Below the pieces are notes generated by a model. That model searched no databases. It was not told the DNA's origin and saw nothing but the letters and a program-made list of their open reading frames with translations. A DNA stretch of 64,000 bases from Streptomyces bungoensis. Its GTDB lineage: Bacteria; Actinomycetota; Actinomycetes; Streptomycetales; Streptomycetaceae. Location: positions 208,953-272,952 of the forward strand of contig NZ_KQ948857.1 of NCBI RefSeq assembly GCF_001514215.1, read 5' to 3'. The first letter of the stretch is position 1. Every line of letters starts with the position of its first letter. Shown piece by piece: positions 1 through 8,602 of this stretch. The translations under genes were made by a program, and so were the position numbers.

Positions 1-680
1 TCCGGGACGACGTGAAGACCTGGCTGGACGAGCTCGCCGACCAGGTGAAGCTGATCGACAAGTCCGAGACCAAGCTCTCCGGGCGCAGCGCCACCATTCC
101 GGTGACCGTCCAGAACAACCTCGTCCAGCCCGTGAGCCACCTGGTTCTGCGGCTCACCTCGACGATGCCGACCCGCCTGAAGATCGGCGGCAAGGCGTAC
201 GACGAACAGCCCGTGGACGTCTCCGGCGGGCACAGCCAGTCCGTGAAGTTCACCACGTCGGCGAACGCCAACGGCCGGGTCACGGTGTTCGCCCAGCTGT
301 ACACCGAGGACGGCCAGGAGTACGGCGACCCCGTCAGCTTCGACGTGAAGGTCACCGAGGTCACCCCCACGGTCATGCTGGTCATCGGCGGTGGCGTGCT
401 CCTGCTCGTCCTCGCCGGCTTCCGTATGTACACCCAGCGCAAGCGCGCGGCCGCCCGCCGGGGTGAGGACGGCACCGACGGCGCCGAGGGGGGCACCGAC
501 GCCCCGGAGGACGGACCGGGCGACGAACCGGGGAACCCCGGCACCGGCGGGGACCGTCTTCCCGACGAGTCGGGCGCCTCCTCCGAGGCAGAGGGCCCGG
601 AGCAGCCGAGTGACCCGGCGCCGGACACCGCACCGGAAAGCACCGACCCGTCCGGGACGGGTGAGAGAGTGGACCGTTGA
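1..680 (+). CDS. DUF6049-type secreted/membrane protein, C-terminal part
   Basis: The reading frame is open from the first base, so the 5' end lies outside the window. What remains is an extracellular beta-rich domain (about 115 residues of immunoglobulin-like strands), one transmembrane helix (TPTVMLVIGGGVLLLVLAGF) followed by a basic stop-transfer patch (YTQRKR), then a disordered cytoplasmic tail rich in Gly, Asp, Glu and Pro. Position directly upstream of murJ matches the conserved actinobacterial order in which a DUF6049 protein precedes MurJ, suggesting a link to envelope assembly. The precise function is unknown. Family assignment rests on synteny and architecture, not on a search. Confidence 0.7.
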   Translation, partial: RDDVKTWLDELADQVKLIDKSETKLSGRSATIPVTVQNNLVQPVSHLVLRLTSTMPTRLKIGGKAYDEQPVDVSGGHSQSVKFTTSANANGRVTVFAQLYTEDGQEYGDPVSFDVKVTEVTPTVMLVIGGGVLLLVLAGFRMYTQRKRAAARRGEDGTDGAEGGTDAPEDGPGDEPGNPGTGGDRLPDESGASSEAEGPEQPSDPAPDTAPESTDPSGTGERVDR

Positions 681-726
681 GCGATGTCGTGGCCGGTGTG
701 GCCCGGGACGATGAGGTGGGGTAACC

Positions 727-3093
727 ATGAACGCGCCGTACGACGGTGACCGCGGCCAGGGCGCGGCCGGCTCGGGCTACCCCGAGACCCCGCCCGAGCC
801 CGGCCAGGTGCCGCCGCAGCACGCGGCGGACATGTACCTCCAGGACGCCTACGACGAGGACCCCTACCGGGCGCAGGACCTGTCCGCCCAGGACCCGGTC
901 GCCGAGGCTCTCTACGACCGTGCCGCGCACCCGCCGCCTCCCCCGGGCGCGTACGGGCAGCAGCAGCCGCTCTACGCCCCGCCGGCCCAGTCGCCGTACG
1001 CCCCCGACCCGCGTGTGTGGGCGCAGACCCCGGCGCCGGAGCCGGAGGGCGGGGCGACCCAGCACCTGCCGTACGGCGACCATCCGCGCACCACGCAGTT
1101 CGTGGGCGTGGACGACCTGGTCACACACTCCGGTGAGGAGTACCACGAGCCGGACGCGTTCGCGCACCTCTTCCGCGACCAGCAGCAGGGCGGCGGAGCC
1201 TCGCCGGGCGGCCCCGCGGCCGTCCCCGGCCCGGCCGCCGCGCCGGGCGCCGGACAGGGCCCCGCCGGCCCCTTCCAGGCGCCGCACGCCCAGAGCCCGC
1301 AGCACATCCGCCAGTACGCCGAGACGCCGTACCCGGCAGCGCCCGCGACCGCCGGCAGCCCGGCGCAGCCTCCCGTGCCGGGGACGCCCGCGGCCGGCGG
1401 CCCCGCCGGACCGTCCGCGCCCGCCGAAGTCGCGGAGCCGGCGGCTCCCGCCGCGAAGAAGGGCGGCCGCGCCACCGGGCTGCTGAAGTCCAGCGCCGTG
1501 ATGGCGGCAGGCACGATGGTCTCCCGGCTCACCGGGTTCGTCCGCTCCGCGCTGATCGTCTCGGCGCTCGGCCTGGGCTTCCTCGGCGACTCCTTCCAGG
1601 TCGCTTACCAGCTGCCAACGATGATCTACATCCTCACCGTCGGCGGCGGCCTCAACTCCGTGTTCGTACCGCAGCTGGTGCGGGCCATGAAGGAGGACGA
1701 GGACGGCGGCGAGGCCTTCGCGAACCGGCTGCTGACCCTCGTGATGGTGGCTCTTGCCGCGCTGACCGGTCTCGCCATGTTCGCCGCGCCGCTACTGGTC
1801 CGCATGCTGTCGAACCCGGTCGCCACCAACCCGGCTGCCAACGACGTGGCCGTCACCTTCACCCGCTACTTCCTGCCCTCGATCTTCTTCATGGGCATCC
1901 ACGTGGTGATGGGTCAGATCCTCAACGCGCGCGGCAAGTTCGGCGCCATGATGTGGACCCCGGTCCTGAACAACGTCGTCATCATCGTGACGCTCGGCAT
2001 GTTCATCTGGGTCTACGGCTCCGCCGCGAACTCCCACATGACGGTCACCAGCATCCCGCCGCAGGGGCAGCGGCTGCTCGGTGTCGGTGTGCTGCTCGGC
2101 CTGGTGGTGCAGGCCCTGGCGATGATCCCGTACCTGCGGGAGACCGGCTTCCGGATCCGGCTGCGCTTCGACTGGAAGGGCCATGGCCTCGGCAAGGCGG
2201 CGATGCTCGCCAAGTGGACGGTCCTGTTCGTCCTCGCCAACCAGGCCGGCGCGATGATCGTCACCCAGCTGTCCACGGCGGCCGGCAAGGACTCTGACGT
2301 CGCCGGCACCGGTTTCGCCGCCTACGCCAACGCCCAGCTGATCTGGGGCCTGCCGCAGGCCATCATCACGGTGTCGCTGATGGCGGCACTGCTGCCGCGC
2401 ATCTCGCGCTCGGCCGCCGAGGGCGACGGCGGTGCCGTGCGCGACGACATCTCGCAGGGTCTGCGCACCACCGCCGTCGCCATCGTCCCGATCGCTTTCG
2501 GTTTCCTCGCCCTCGGCATTCCGATGTGCACCCTGATCTTCGGCTCCTCGGGCACCAGCGAAGCCACCAACATGGGCTACATGCTCATGGCCTTCGCGCT
2601 CGGCCTGATCCCGTACTCGGTGCAGTACGTCGTCCTGCGCGCCTTCTACGCCTATGAGGACACCCGCACCCCGTTCTACAACACCGTCATCGTGGCGGCG
2701 GTGAACGCAGGCGCCTCCGTGCTCTGCTATCTGGTGCTGCCGGCCCGCTGGGCGGTGGCGGGCATGGCCGCCTCGTACGGGCTCGCCTACGCCATCGGGG
2801 TGGGCGTCGCCTGGCGGCGGCTGCGCAAGCGGCTCGGCGGCGACCTGGACGGCGCCCGGGTGATCAGGACCTACGCGCGGCTCGGCATCGCCTCGGTGCC
2901 CGCCGCCCTGCTCAGCGGTGCGGCCTGCTACGGCATCGGGCACACTCTCGGTCAGGGCGTCGTCGGTTCCTTCGCCGCGCTGATCGCCGGTGGCGCGGTG
3001 CTGCTCGGCGTCTTCTTCGTGGCCGCCCGCCGGATGCGGATCGAGGAACTCAACTCGCTCGTGGGTATGGTGCGCGGGCGTCTGGGGCGCTGA
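727..3093 (+). CDS. murJ: lipid II flippase MurJ (MviN)
   Basis: MurJ moves lipid II across the cytoplasmic membrane for peptidoglycan synthesis. The protein has 788 residues. The first 245 or so are a disordered Pro/Gln/Ala-rich cytoplasmic extension usual in Streptomyces. The multi-spanning MATE/MOP-fold part follows, starting near GLLKSSAVMAAGTMVSRLTGFVRS, the typical MviN N-terminal signature, and about 14 hydrophobic helices are visible. ATG is preceded by GAGGTGGGG. In Mycobacterium tuberculosis the orthologue is fused to a pseudokinase and an extracellular domain; here those parts are the separate next gene. Confidence 0.93.
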   Translation: MNAPYDGDRGQGAAGSGYPETPPEPGQVPPQHAADMYLQDAYDEDPYRAQDLSAQDPVAEALYDRAAHPPPPPGAYGQQQPLYAPPAQSPYAPDPRVWAQTPAPEPEGGATQHLPYGDHPRTTQFVGVDDLVTHSGEEYHEPDAFAHLFRDQQQGGGASPGGPAAVPGPAAAPGAGQGPAGPFQAPHAQSPQHIRQYAETPYPAAPATAGSPAQPPVPGTPAAGGPAGPSAPAEVAEPAAPAAKKGGRATGLLKSSAVMAAGTMVSRLTGFVRSALIVSALGLGFLGDSFQVAYQLPTMIYILTVGGGLNSVFVPQLVRAMKEDEDGGEAFANRLLTLVMVALAALTGLAMFAAPLLVRMLSNPVATNPAANDVAVTFTRYFLPSIFFMGIHVVMGQILNARGKFGAMMWTPVLNNVVIIVTLGMFIWVYGSAANSHMTVTSIPPQGQRLLGVGVLLGLVVQALAMIPYLRETGFRIRLRFDWKGHGLGKAAMLAKWTVLFVLANQAGAMIVTQLSTAAGKDSDVAGTGFAAYANAQLIWGLPQAIITVSLMAALLPRISRSAAEGDGGAVRDDISQGLRTTAVAIVPIAFGFLALGIPMCTLIFGSSGTSEATNMGYMLMAFALGLIPYSVQYVVLRAFYAYEDTRTPFYNTVIVAAVNAGASVLCYLVLPARWAVAGMAASYGLAYAIGVGVAWRRLRKRLGGDLDGARVIRTYARLGIASVPAALLSGAACYGIGHTLGQGVVGSFAALIAGGAVLLGVFFVAARRMRIEELNSLVGMVRGRLGR

Positions 3094-3211
3094 GGCGGGG
3101 GTAGGCGCACAACCATCGTCCGCCGCCGTGTGTCGTGCATAGCGGCGGACTGTGGGCACAATTGGTTTCGGCGTCGGACAGCGTGCAACGGATGGGGAGG
3201 CAGGGACGACG

Positions 3212-4933
3212 GTGGCGGAACGGAGCACGGCTGCCGTCGACGTGGCAGACAACAGCGGTGACCAGCCGCTGACCGCCAAGGCGGACCAGTCCACGGCCGA
3301 CGGGGTGGCCCAGAACCCGGAGCGGGACACGGACAGCGACGAGGCGCTGGGGAGCGGCGGGACGGAGGGTCCCGTGAAGAAGGCCTCGTCTCCCGAGCTG
3401 CACAGCGGTCACAAGCTCGCCAGACGCTACCGTCTCGAGGAGTGCGTCACCCGTCTGGACGGATTCAGCAGTTGGCGTGCGGTCGACGAGAAACTCCGCC
3501 GTGCCGTCGGCGTGCACATCCTGCCCGCGGACCACACGCGGGCCCGTTCCGTCCTGGCCGCCGCCCGTTCCTCAGCGCTGCTCGGCGATCCGCGCTTCGT
3601 CCAGGTCCTCGACGCCGTCGAGGAGAACGACCTCGTCTACGTGGTGCACGAGTGGCTGCCGGACGCCACGGAACTGACCGCCCTGCTCGCGGCCGGGCCG
3701 CTCGAGCCGCACGACGCCTACCAGATGGTCAGTCAGATCGCCTCGGCCATGGCCGCGGCGCACCGTGAGGGCCTCTCCCACCTCCGGCTGAACCCGAACG
3801 CCGTGCTGCGCACCTCCAGCGGCCAGTGGCGCATCCGCGGCCTCGCGGTGAACGCGGCCCTGCGCGGCGTCAGCTCCGACACCCCGCAGCGCACCGACAC
3901 CGAGTCGATCGGCGCCCTGCTGTACGCGGCGCTGACGCAGCGCTGGCCGTACGAGAACGACGCGTACGGGCTGTCCGGACTGCCCAAGGACGTCGGGCTG
4001 ATCGCGCCGGACCAGGTGCGGGCCGGCGTGCACCGCGGGCTGTCCGAACTCACCATGCGGGCACTCGTCAACGACGGCGCGACCGCCTCCCGGCACGAGG
4101 CGCCGTGCACCACGCCGGAGGAGCTGGTGAAGGCGATCGGTGAGATGCCGCGCATCCGCCCGCCGGAGCCGGCGTTCACGGCGCCGCCGGAGTACCAGCG
4201 CACGACGTACCAGCAGGGCACGTACGGCCGCCCGGCACCGCACCCCGGCGCCACGCAGCCCCTCACCACCCCACCGCCGCCACTGCAGAGCCGCACCGGC
4301 AAGGCCCTGAAGTGGGCGGTGTCGGCTCTCCTCATCGCGGCGCTCGGCCTGGGAAGCTGGCAGCTGGCGGACGCCCTGATGGACCGGGGCGACAAGTCCA
4401 ACGACACCCCGACCACGGAAAGCACGGACGGAGGCGGCAAGAACGCCCCGAAGCCGGCCGTCTCCAGCAAGCCGATCGCCATCGAGGGCGTGCGGGAGTT
4501 CATGCCGAGCGGATCGGGCATAAAGGAAGACGAAGCCCCCCTCGCCGTTGATAACAACACGAGCACTGCGTGGGTCACGCCGCAGTACAAGGGGTACGCC
4601 AATTTCGGGAACTTGCCGACTCGTCAGGAGGGCAGCGGACTGATCGTCGATCTCGGCAGCGTAAAAAGCGTTTGGTCTGTCGATGTCCTGATGTATCGAA
4701 GTGGCCAGACGGCTGAGATCCTCGCCGCCGACGCGAATCAGGGCAGCGCAACGTCGCTGAGCGACTTTCCGAAGCGGCTGGTCAAGTTGAACACGGTCGG
4801 CCGTGAGCTCAAAATTACGCTTCCGAAGGCGATTCAGACCAGATACCTTCTGATCCACATCACCAAGCTGCCTACCGATGGGTCGCCGAACCTCTTTAGG
4901 GGCGGAGTCTCAGAAATCAAGGTCACAGGCTAG
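3212..4933 (+). CDS. membrane pseudokinase with extracellular discoidin-like domain
   Basis: The start GTG at 3212 is chosen because GGGGAGG lies 11 bases upstream; an ATG at 3152 in the same frame lacks one. Residues about 65-315 have a kinase fold (KLARRYRLEEC start), but the catalytic loop reads HLRLNPNAV instead of HRDxKPxN and the DFG position reads RGLA, so it should be inactive. One membrane helix lies near residues 365-385. The exported C-terminus (about 430-573) resembles a F5/8 type C (discoidin) carbohydrate-binding domain. It resembles the second half of mycobacterial Rv3910, where a pseudokinase follows MurJ, so a role in regulating MurJ is inferred. The last 450 bases are less GC-rich than the neighbours. 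Confidence 0.85.
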   Translation: MAERSTAAVDVADNSGDQPLTAKADQSTADGVAQNPERDTDSDEALGSGGTEGPVKKASSPELHSGHKLARRYRLEECVTRLDGFSSWRAVDEKLRRAVGVHILPADHTRARSVLAAARSSALLGDPRFVQVLDAVEENDLVYVVHEWLPDATELTALLAAGPLEPHDAYQMVSQIASAMAAAHREGLSHLRLNPNAVLRTSSGQWRIRGLAVNAALRGVSSDTPQRTDTESIGALLYAALTQRWPYENDAYGLSGLPKDVGLIAPDQVRAGVHRGLSELTMRALVNDGATASRHEAPCTTPEELVKAIGEMPRIRPPEPAFTAPPEYQRTTYQQGTYGRPAPHPGATQPLTTPPPPLQSRTGKALKWAVSALLIAALGLGSWQLADALMDRGDKSNDTPTTESTDGGGKNAPKPAVSSKPIAIEGVREFMPSGSGIKEDEAPLAVDNNTSTAWVTPQYKGYANFGNLPTRQEGSGLIVDLGSVKSVWSVDVLMYRSGQTAEILAADANQGSATSLSDFPKRLVKLNTVGRELKITLPKAIQTRYLLIHITKLPTDGSPNLFRGGVSEIKVTG

Positions 4934-4935
4934 AA

Positions 4936-4984
4936 GACTGGCCGAGGGGGGTGAGGGCTCTGCCCTCACCCCCCTCGGCCAGTC
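4936..4984 (+). terminator. strong stem-loop terminator
   Basis: A perfect 23-bp inverted repeat with a 3-base loop sits immediately after the pseudokinase stop codon (arms 4936-4958 and 4962-4984). It is symmetric and could stop transcription from both sides, including the possible minus-strand gene that ends at 5025. Confidence 0.85.
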
Positions 4985-5024
4985 CAAGATCACGCTTGGT
5001 CAGTGGGTGATCTCCCAGTCCCCC

Positions 5025-5294
5025 TCACAGTACGTCAGCAACTGATTTCCCTCGAATCGCAGCGTGATGGCCATCTGCAGCCGTGTCTCCTAGATAGAGG
5101 TAAACCGGATCGATCCTCTTCCTGCTGACGACCTCCCCATTCCAGGACCCCTCGGAGCCATCCGAGGGGCAATAACCGGAGAGTTGCGCGGCGGATGCCG
5201 ATGACGCCGAGGTGGAAATCAGCGCCGCCGTCAAAGCCGTTACACACCGAACGCTTGAAGTCTCCGCACAGCCATCCCTTCTCTTGATTGACAT
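5025..5294 (-). CDS. possible small secreted protein, function unknown
   Basis: An 89-residue reading frame starts at ATG 5294 with MSIKRRDG, a basic N-region. An Ala/Ser/Thr-rich segment with SASSASAAQ follows, which reads like a signal peptide and cleavage site. The mature part would be about 50 residues with one Cys (SGYCPSDG). No clear Shine-Dalgarno is seen upstream, although a CATACT -10-like box lies just before the ATG, compatible with a leaderless mRNA. The region is less GC-rich than the surroundings. It is not recognised as any family. The gene faces sigM divergently and ends near a strong hairpin. Confidence 0.4.
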   Translation of the reverse strand: MSIKRRDGCAETSSVRCVTALTAALISTSASSASAAQLSGYCPSDGSEGSWNGEVVSRKRIDPVYLYLGDTAADGHHAAIRGKSVADVL

Positions 5295-5421
5295 GGACAC
5301 AGTATGATCATCCAGCCTGTCACATAAAGGAGCCTTTGCGACATATATGGCGCATCTTCCCATTGCTCCCTCTTGTAGGATCGGCGAGTGCCTTTCTACG
5401 TCGAACCGGAGGAGGTAACGG

Positions 5422-6135
5422 GTGACCGAAGACCGCTCTTCCGATTCCGAACTACTCGCCCGCCACGTAGAAGGTGATCCCGACGCCTTCGGGGAGATCG
5501 TTCGGCGGCATCGGGACCGGCTGTGGGCGGTCGCCCTGCGCACGCTGGGGGACCGCGAGGAGGCCGCTGACGCGGTCCAGGACGCCCTGGTGTCCGCCTA
5601 CCGAGCCGCGCACACCTTCCGCGGGCAGTCGGCCGTCACGACCTGGCTGCACCGGATCACGGTGAACGCCTGCCTGGACCGCGTTCGCAAGGCGGCCTCC
5701 CGGAAGACCGCTCCGGTCGACGACACCGAACGTCTGGAGCAGTTGCTGGAGCCGCATGAGTCTGCTTCTGCTCCCGCGGAGCGCAACGACCTGCACCGGC
5801 AGTTGCTCGAAGCGCTCGGCGCGCTGCCCCAGGAGCAGCGCGCGGCCCTCGTCCTCGTGGACATGCAGGGTTACCCGGTCGCGGAGGCCGCCCGGATCCT
5901 CGAGGTGCCCACGGGGACGGTGAAGAGCCGGTGCGCCCGGGGCAGGGCCAGGCTGCTTCCCCTCCTTGCTCATCTCCGACCCGGCACCACAGGAGACGAA
6001 AAGGAACCCGCGCCGGGACGGAACCGGGTGGAGGGGACATCCGTCCCACCGGCGACGGGGTCTCGGGACGGAGCCCCCGGTGATACGGGGCCGAACGATA
6101 CAGCCGTAGTGAAGGGCGGAGGTGGCCGAGCGTGA
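5422..6135 (+). CDS. sigM: ECF RNA polymerase sigma factor SigM
   Basis: A 237-residue ECF sigma factor that redirects RNA polymerase to envelope or stress promoters. Region 2 (DPDAFGEIVRRHRDRLWAVALR, then DREEAADAVQDALVSAYRAAHTF) and region 4 (LPQEQRAALVLVDMQGYPVAEAARIL, TGTVKSRCARGRARL) are both intact. GTG start follows GGAGGAGGTAAC. The C-terminal 45 residues are a low-complexity extension. The stop overlaps the start of the anti-sigma gene by 4 bases (GTGA), the typical coupled arrangement. The name follows synteny with S. coelicolor sigM upstream of trxB. Confidence 0.88.
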   Translation: MTEDRSSDSELLARHVEGDPDAFGEIVRRHRDRLWAVALRTLGDREEAADAVQDALVSAYRAAHTFRGQSAVTTWLHRITVNACLDRVRKAASRKTAPVDDTERLEQLLEPHESASAPAERNDLHRQLLEALGALPQEQRAALVLVDMQGYPVAEAARILEVPTGTVKSRCARGRARLLPLLAHLRPGTTGDEKEPAPGRNRVEGTSVPPATGSRDGAPGDTGPNDTAVVKGGGGRA

Positions 6136-7001
6136 CATCCATGACAGACATGGCCGGGCACCCGGACGTCGCGGAGATCTCCGACCTCACCGAAGGCCTT
6201 CTCCCACCGGACCGCAGCACGGACGTGCGGCGCCATCTGGACGCCTGTGAGCCCTGCGCGGAGGTCTTCGCCTCCCTGGAGGAGATCCGCGAGTTGCTGG
6301 GCGCTGTACCGGCCCCTGAGCGCATGCCTGCCGATGTGGCCGACCGGATCGATTCCGCTCTGGCCGCCGAGGCGCACCGCGAGGACGGTGGGGAGCATGT
6401 TTCACGTGAAACATCGATGCCGTCCGACCGGCCCGCGGGGCGCCCGCCGGCGGCGACCGGGCCAGGCCGTAAGGGAAGCGAGCGCGGACGGCGCCGGAGG
6501 CGTGTGGCGCTCGGGGTGGTCCTCACGGCGGCTGTCCTGGGAACGGGGTCGCTCCTCCTGCAGTCCTTCGGCGGCACCGGCACCGGGACCCACACCAAGC
6601 CGGCTCTTTCCGCGGGCCCCTTCTCCGGCGTCAGCGTGCACAACCAGGTGAAGGACCTCCTCGCCACGAAGAGGGGCACCCAGCGCGGTACCGACGGCCA
6701 GCGGCCCCGCTCGGGAGTCAAGTCCGAGGAGAACAGCCCCGAGTCGCCCCAGAGCGCCAACACTCTGATCCAGACTCTGCCACCGGTCCCCGACTGTGTC
6801 CGCAAGGCGATCACCAGCAGGGGCGATGTTCTGGGCGCCAAGCCGGGCACGTACGCGGGCAGGAGTGCCTACCTCGTCGTGCTGCCCGATGCCGGTGACA
6901 GCACCCGGGTCACGGCCTACGTCGTCGACGCGACCTGCGTCGGCCGGCAGTCGTCCTCTCTCGGCAAGGTGTTGCTGAAACAATCCTTCGCTCGTCCCTG
7001 A
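6132..7001 (+). CDS. zinc-type anti-sigma factor for SigM
   Basis: 289 residues. The N-terminal ~80 residues form an anti-sigma domain with the RHLDACEPC (HxxxCxxC) zinc motif, able to bind and silence the sigma factor encoded just upstream. A basic stretch and one membrane helix follow (VALGVVLTAAVLGTGSLLL, about residues 123-142), then a roughly 140-residue exported domain containing two Cys (PDCVRK, ATCVGR). The topology (cytoplasmic anti-sigma, extracellular sensor) fits release of SigM after envelope stress. The start GTG overlaps sigM. A parS site lies inside the coding sequence at 6398-6413 and is translated as HVSRET. Confidence 0.87.
   Translation: MTSMTDMAGHPDVAEISDLTEGLLPPDRSTDVRRHLDACEPCAEVFASLEEIRELLGAVPAPERMPADVADRIDSALAAEAHREDGGEHVSRETSMPSDRPAGRPPAATGPGRKGSERGRRRRRVALGVVLTAAVLGTGSLLLQSFGGTGTGTHTKPALSAGPFSGVSVHNQVKDLLATKRGTQRGTDGQRPRSGVKSEENSPESPQSANTLIQTLPPVPDCVRKAITSRGDVLGAKPGTYAGRSAYLVVLPDAGDSTRVTAYVVDATCVGRQSSSLGKVLLKQSFARP
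6398..6413. promoter_or_regulatory. parS site (ParB binding)
   Basis: TGTTTCACGTGAAACA, a perfect 16-bp palindrome identical to the Streptomyces parS consensus. It is inside the anti-sigma gene, so its preservation constrains that protein sequence. Confidence 0.95.
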
Positions 7002-7039
7002 GTGCCCGTCGTCCAGGTCCGCGTGTGCCCGGGCACACC

Positions 7040-7066
7040 GGGAATGCGCGCCCCTTAGGATCCGTT
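7040..7066 (+). promoter_or_regulatory. SigR-dependent promoter of trxBA
   Basis: GGGAAT, exactly 18 bases, then GTT, matching the SigR consensus GGAAT-N18-GTT. It lies 71 bases upstream of trxB. In S. coelicolor trxBA is the classic SigR/RsrA target induced by thiol oxidation, so the same control is expected here. Confidence 0.88.
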
Positions 7067-7137
7067 GGGTGGGGTGAGAGTCCCGAAAGGGGCTCCTACC
7101 GGTCGACTGACGCAGACCAGAGACGAGGAATCAAGCC

Positions 7138-8109
7138 GTGAGCGACGTCCGTAACGTGATCATCATCGGCTCCGGGCCCGCAGGCTACACGGCGGCGCTC
7201 TACACCGCGCGCGCGTCGCTGAAGCCTCTGGTGTTCGAGGGTGCCGTCACCGCCGGCGGGGCGCTGATGAACACCACCGAGGTGGAGAACTTCCCTGGCT
7301 TCCGCGACGGCATCATGGGCCCCGACCTGATGGACAACATGCGGGCACAGGCCGAGCGCTTCGGCGCCGAGCTGATCCCGGACGACATCGTCTCCGTCGA
7401 CCTGACCGGTGAGATCAAGACCGTCACCGACACCGCGGGCACGGTCCACCGGGCGAAGGCCGTCATCGTCACCACCGGCTCCCAGCACCGCAAGCTGGGT
7501 CTGCCGAACGAGGATGCCCTCTCCGGGCGCGGCGTCTCCTGGTGTGCCACCTGTGACGGGTTCTTCTTCAAGGACCAGGACATCGCCGTGATCGGCGGCG
7601 GGGACACCGCGATGGAGGAGGCCACCTTCCTCTCCCGGTTCGCCAAGTCCGTGACGATCATCCACCGCCGTGACACGCTGCGCGCGTCCAAGGCGATGCA
7701 GGAGCGTGCGTTCGGCGACCCGAAGATCAAGTTCGTCTGGGACAGCGAGGTCGCCGAGATCCAGGGCGACCAGAAGCTCTCCGGCCTCAAGCTCCGCAAC
7801 GTCAAGACCAGCGAGCTGTCGGACCTGCCCGTGACGGGTCTCTTCATCGCGATCGGTCACGACCCGCGCACCGAGCTGTTCAAGGGCCAGCTGGACCTCG
7901 ACGAGGAGGGCTACCTGAAGGTCGCCTCCCCGTCCACCCGCACCAATCTGACCGGTGTCTTCGGCGCCGGTGACGTGGTCGACCACACCTACCGCCAGGC
8001 GATCACTGCGGCCGGCACCGGCTGTTCCGCCGCCCTGGACGCCGAGCGCTTCCTCGCCGCCCTCGCGGACGAGGACCAGGCCGAGCCGGAGAAGACCGCG
8101 GCCGTCTGA
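7138..8109 (+). CDS. trxB: thioredoxin reductase
   Basis: 323-residue NADPH- and FAD-dependent thioredoxin reductase that reduces the thioredoxin encoded next to it. The FAD-binding motif GSGPAGY is at residues 12-18, the redox-active CATC sits in WCATCDGFF, the NADPH motif is GGGDTAMEE, and the C-terminal FAD motif is GVFGAGDVVD. GTG start at 7138. It is co-transcribed with trxA 49 bases downstream and lies behind the SigR-type promoter at 7040. Confidence 0.97.
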   Translation: MSDVRNVIIIGSGPAGYTAALYTARASLKPLVFEGAVTAGGALMNTTEVENFPGFRDGIMGPDLMDNMRAQAERFGAELIPDDIVSVDLTGEIKTVTDTAGTVHRAKAVIVTTGSQHRKLGLPNEDALSGRGVSWCATCDGFFFKDQDIAVIGGGDTAMEEATFLSRFAKSVTIIHRRDTLRASKAMQERAFGDPKIKFVWDSEVAEIQGDQKLSGLKLRNVKTSELSDLPVTGLFIAIGHDPRTELFKGQLDLDEEGYLKVASPSTRTNLTGVFGAGDVVDHTYRQAITAAGTGCSAALDAERFLAALADEDQAEPEKTAAV

Positions 8110-8158
8110 CCTCTCTCCCTTCCCCGCCCCACCGCACGATCAAGCTAAGGAGCCCGTA

Positions 8159-8491
8159 GTGGCCGGCACCCTGAAGAATGTGACCGACGACTCCTTCGAC
8201 CAGGACGTCCTCAAGAGCGACAAGCCCGTCCTGGTGGACTTCTGGGCCGCCTGGTGCGGCCCGTGCCGCCAGATCGCCCCGTCGCTCGAGGCGATCGCGG
8301 CCGAGTACGGCGACAAGATCGAGGTCGTCAAGCTCAACATCGACGAGAACCCGGGCACGGCCGCCAAGTACGGCGTCATGTCCATCCCGACCCTGAACGT
8401 CTACCAGGGCGGCGAGGTCGCCAAGACCATCGTCGGTGCCAAGCCGAAGGCCGCCATCATCCGGGACCTCGACGAGTTCATCGCCGACTAG
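8159..8491 (+). CDS. trxA: thioredoxin
   Basis: 110-residue classical thioredoxin, the dithiol electron donor for ribonucleotide reductase and disulfide reduction. The active site WCGPC is in DFWAAWCGPCRQIAP and the cis-proline is in MSIPTLNVYQGG. The start GTG at 8159 is fixed by AAGGAG six bases upstream. It forms an operon with trxB. Confidence 0.97.
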   Translation: MAGTLKNVTDDSFDQDVLKSDKPVLVDFWAAWCGPCRQIAPSLEAIAAEYGDKIEVVKLNIDENPGTAAKYGVMSIPTLNVYQGGEVAKTIVGAKPKAAIIRDLDEFIAD

Positions 8492-8524
8492 TCGGGCGGT
8501 ACCGTCCGTCGACCGGACGGTGCA

Positions 8525-8540
8525 TGTTTCACGTGAAACA
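8525..8540. promoter_or_regulatory. parS site
   Basis: TGTTTCACGTGAAACA, perfect consensus, placed between the trxA stop codon and the shared terminator hairpin. Confidence 0.95.
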
Positions 8541-8541
8541 C

Positions 8542-8573
8542 GAATGGGCCAACCCGCGCGGGTTGGCCCATTC
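8542..8573. terminator. bidirectional terminator between trxA and the GNAT gene
   Basis: A perfect 32-base palindrome with central CGCG. It can end transcription of trxBA from the left and of the minus-strand GNAT gene from the right. It begins one base after the parS site. Confidence 0.85.
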
Positions 8574-8602
8574 GCATGAGAGCCCTCGGCTGCGGTCGCC
8601 GT

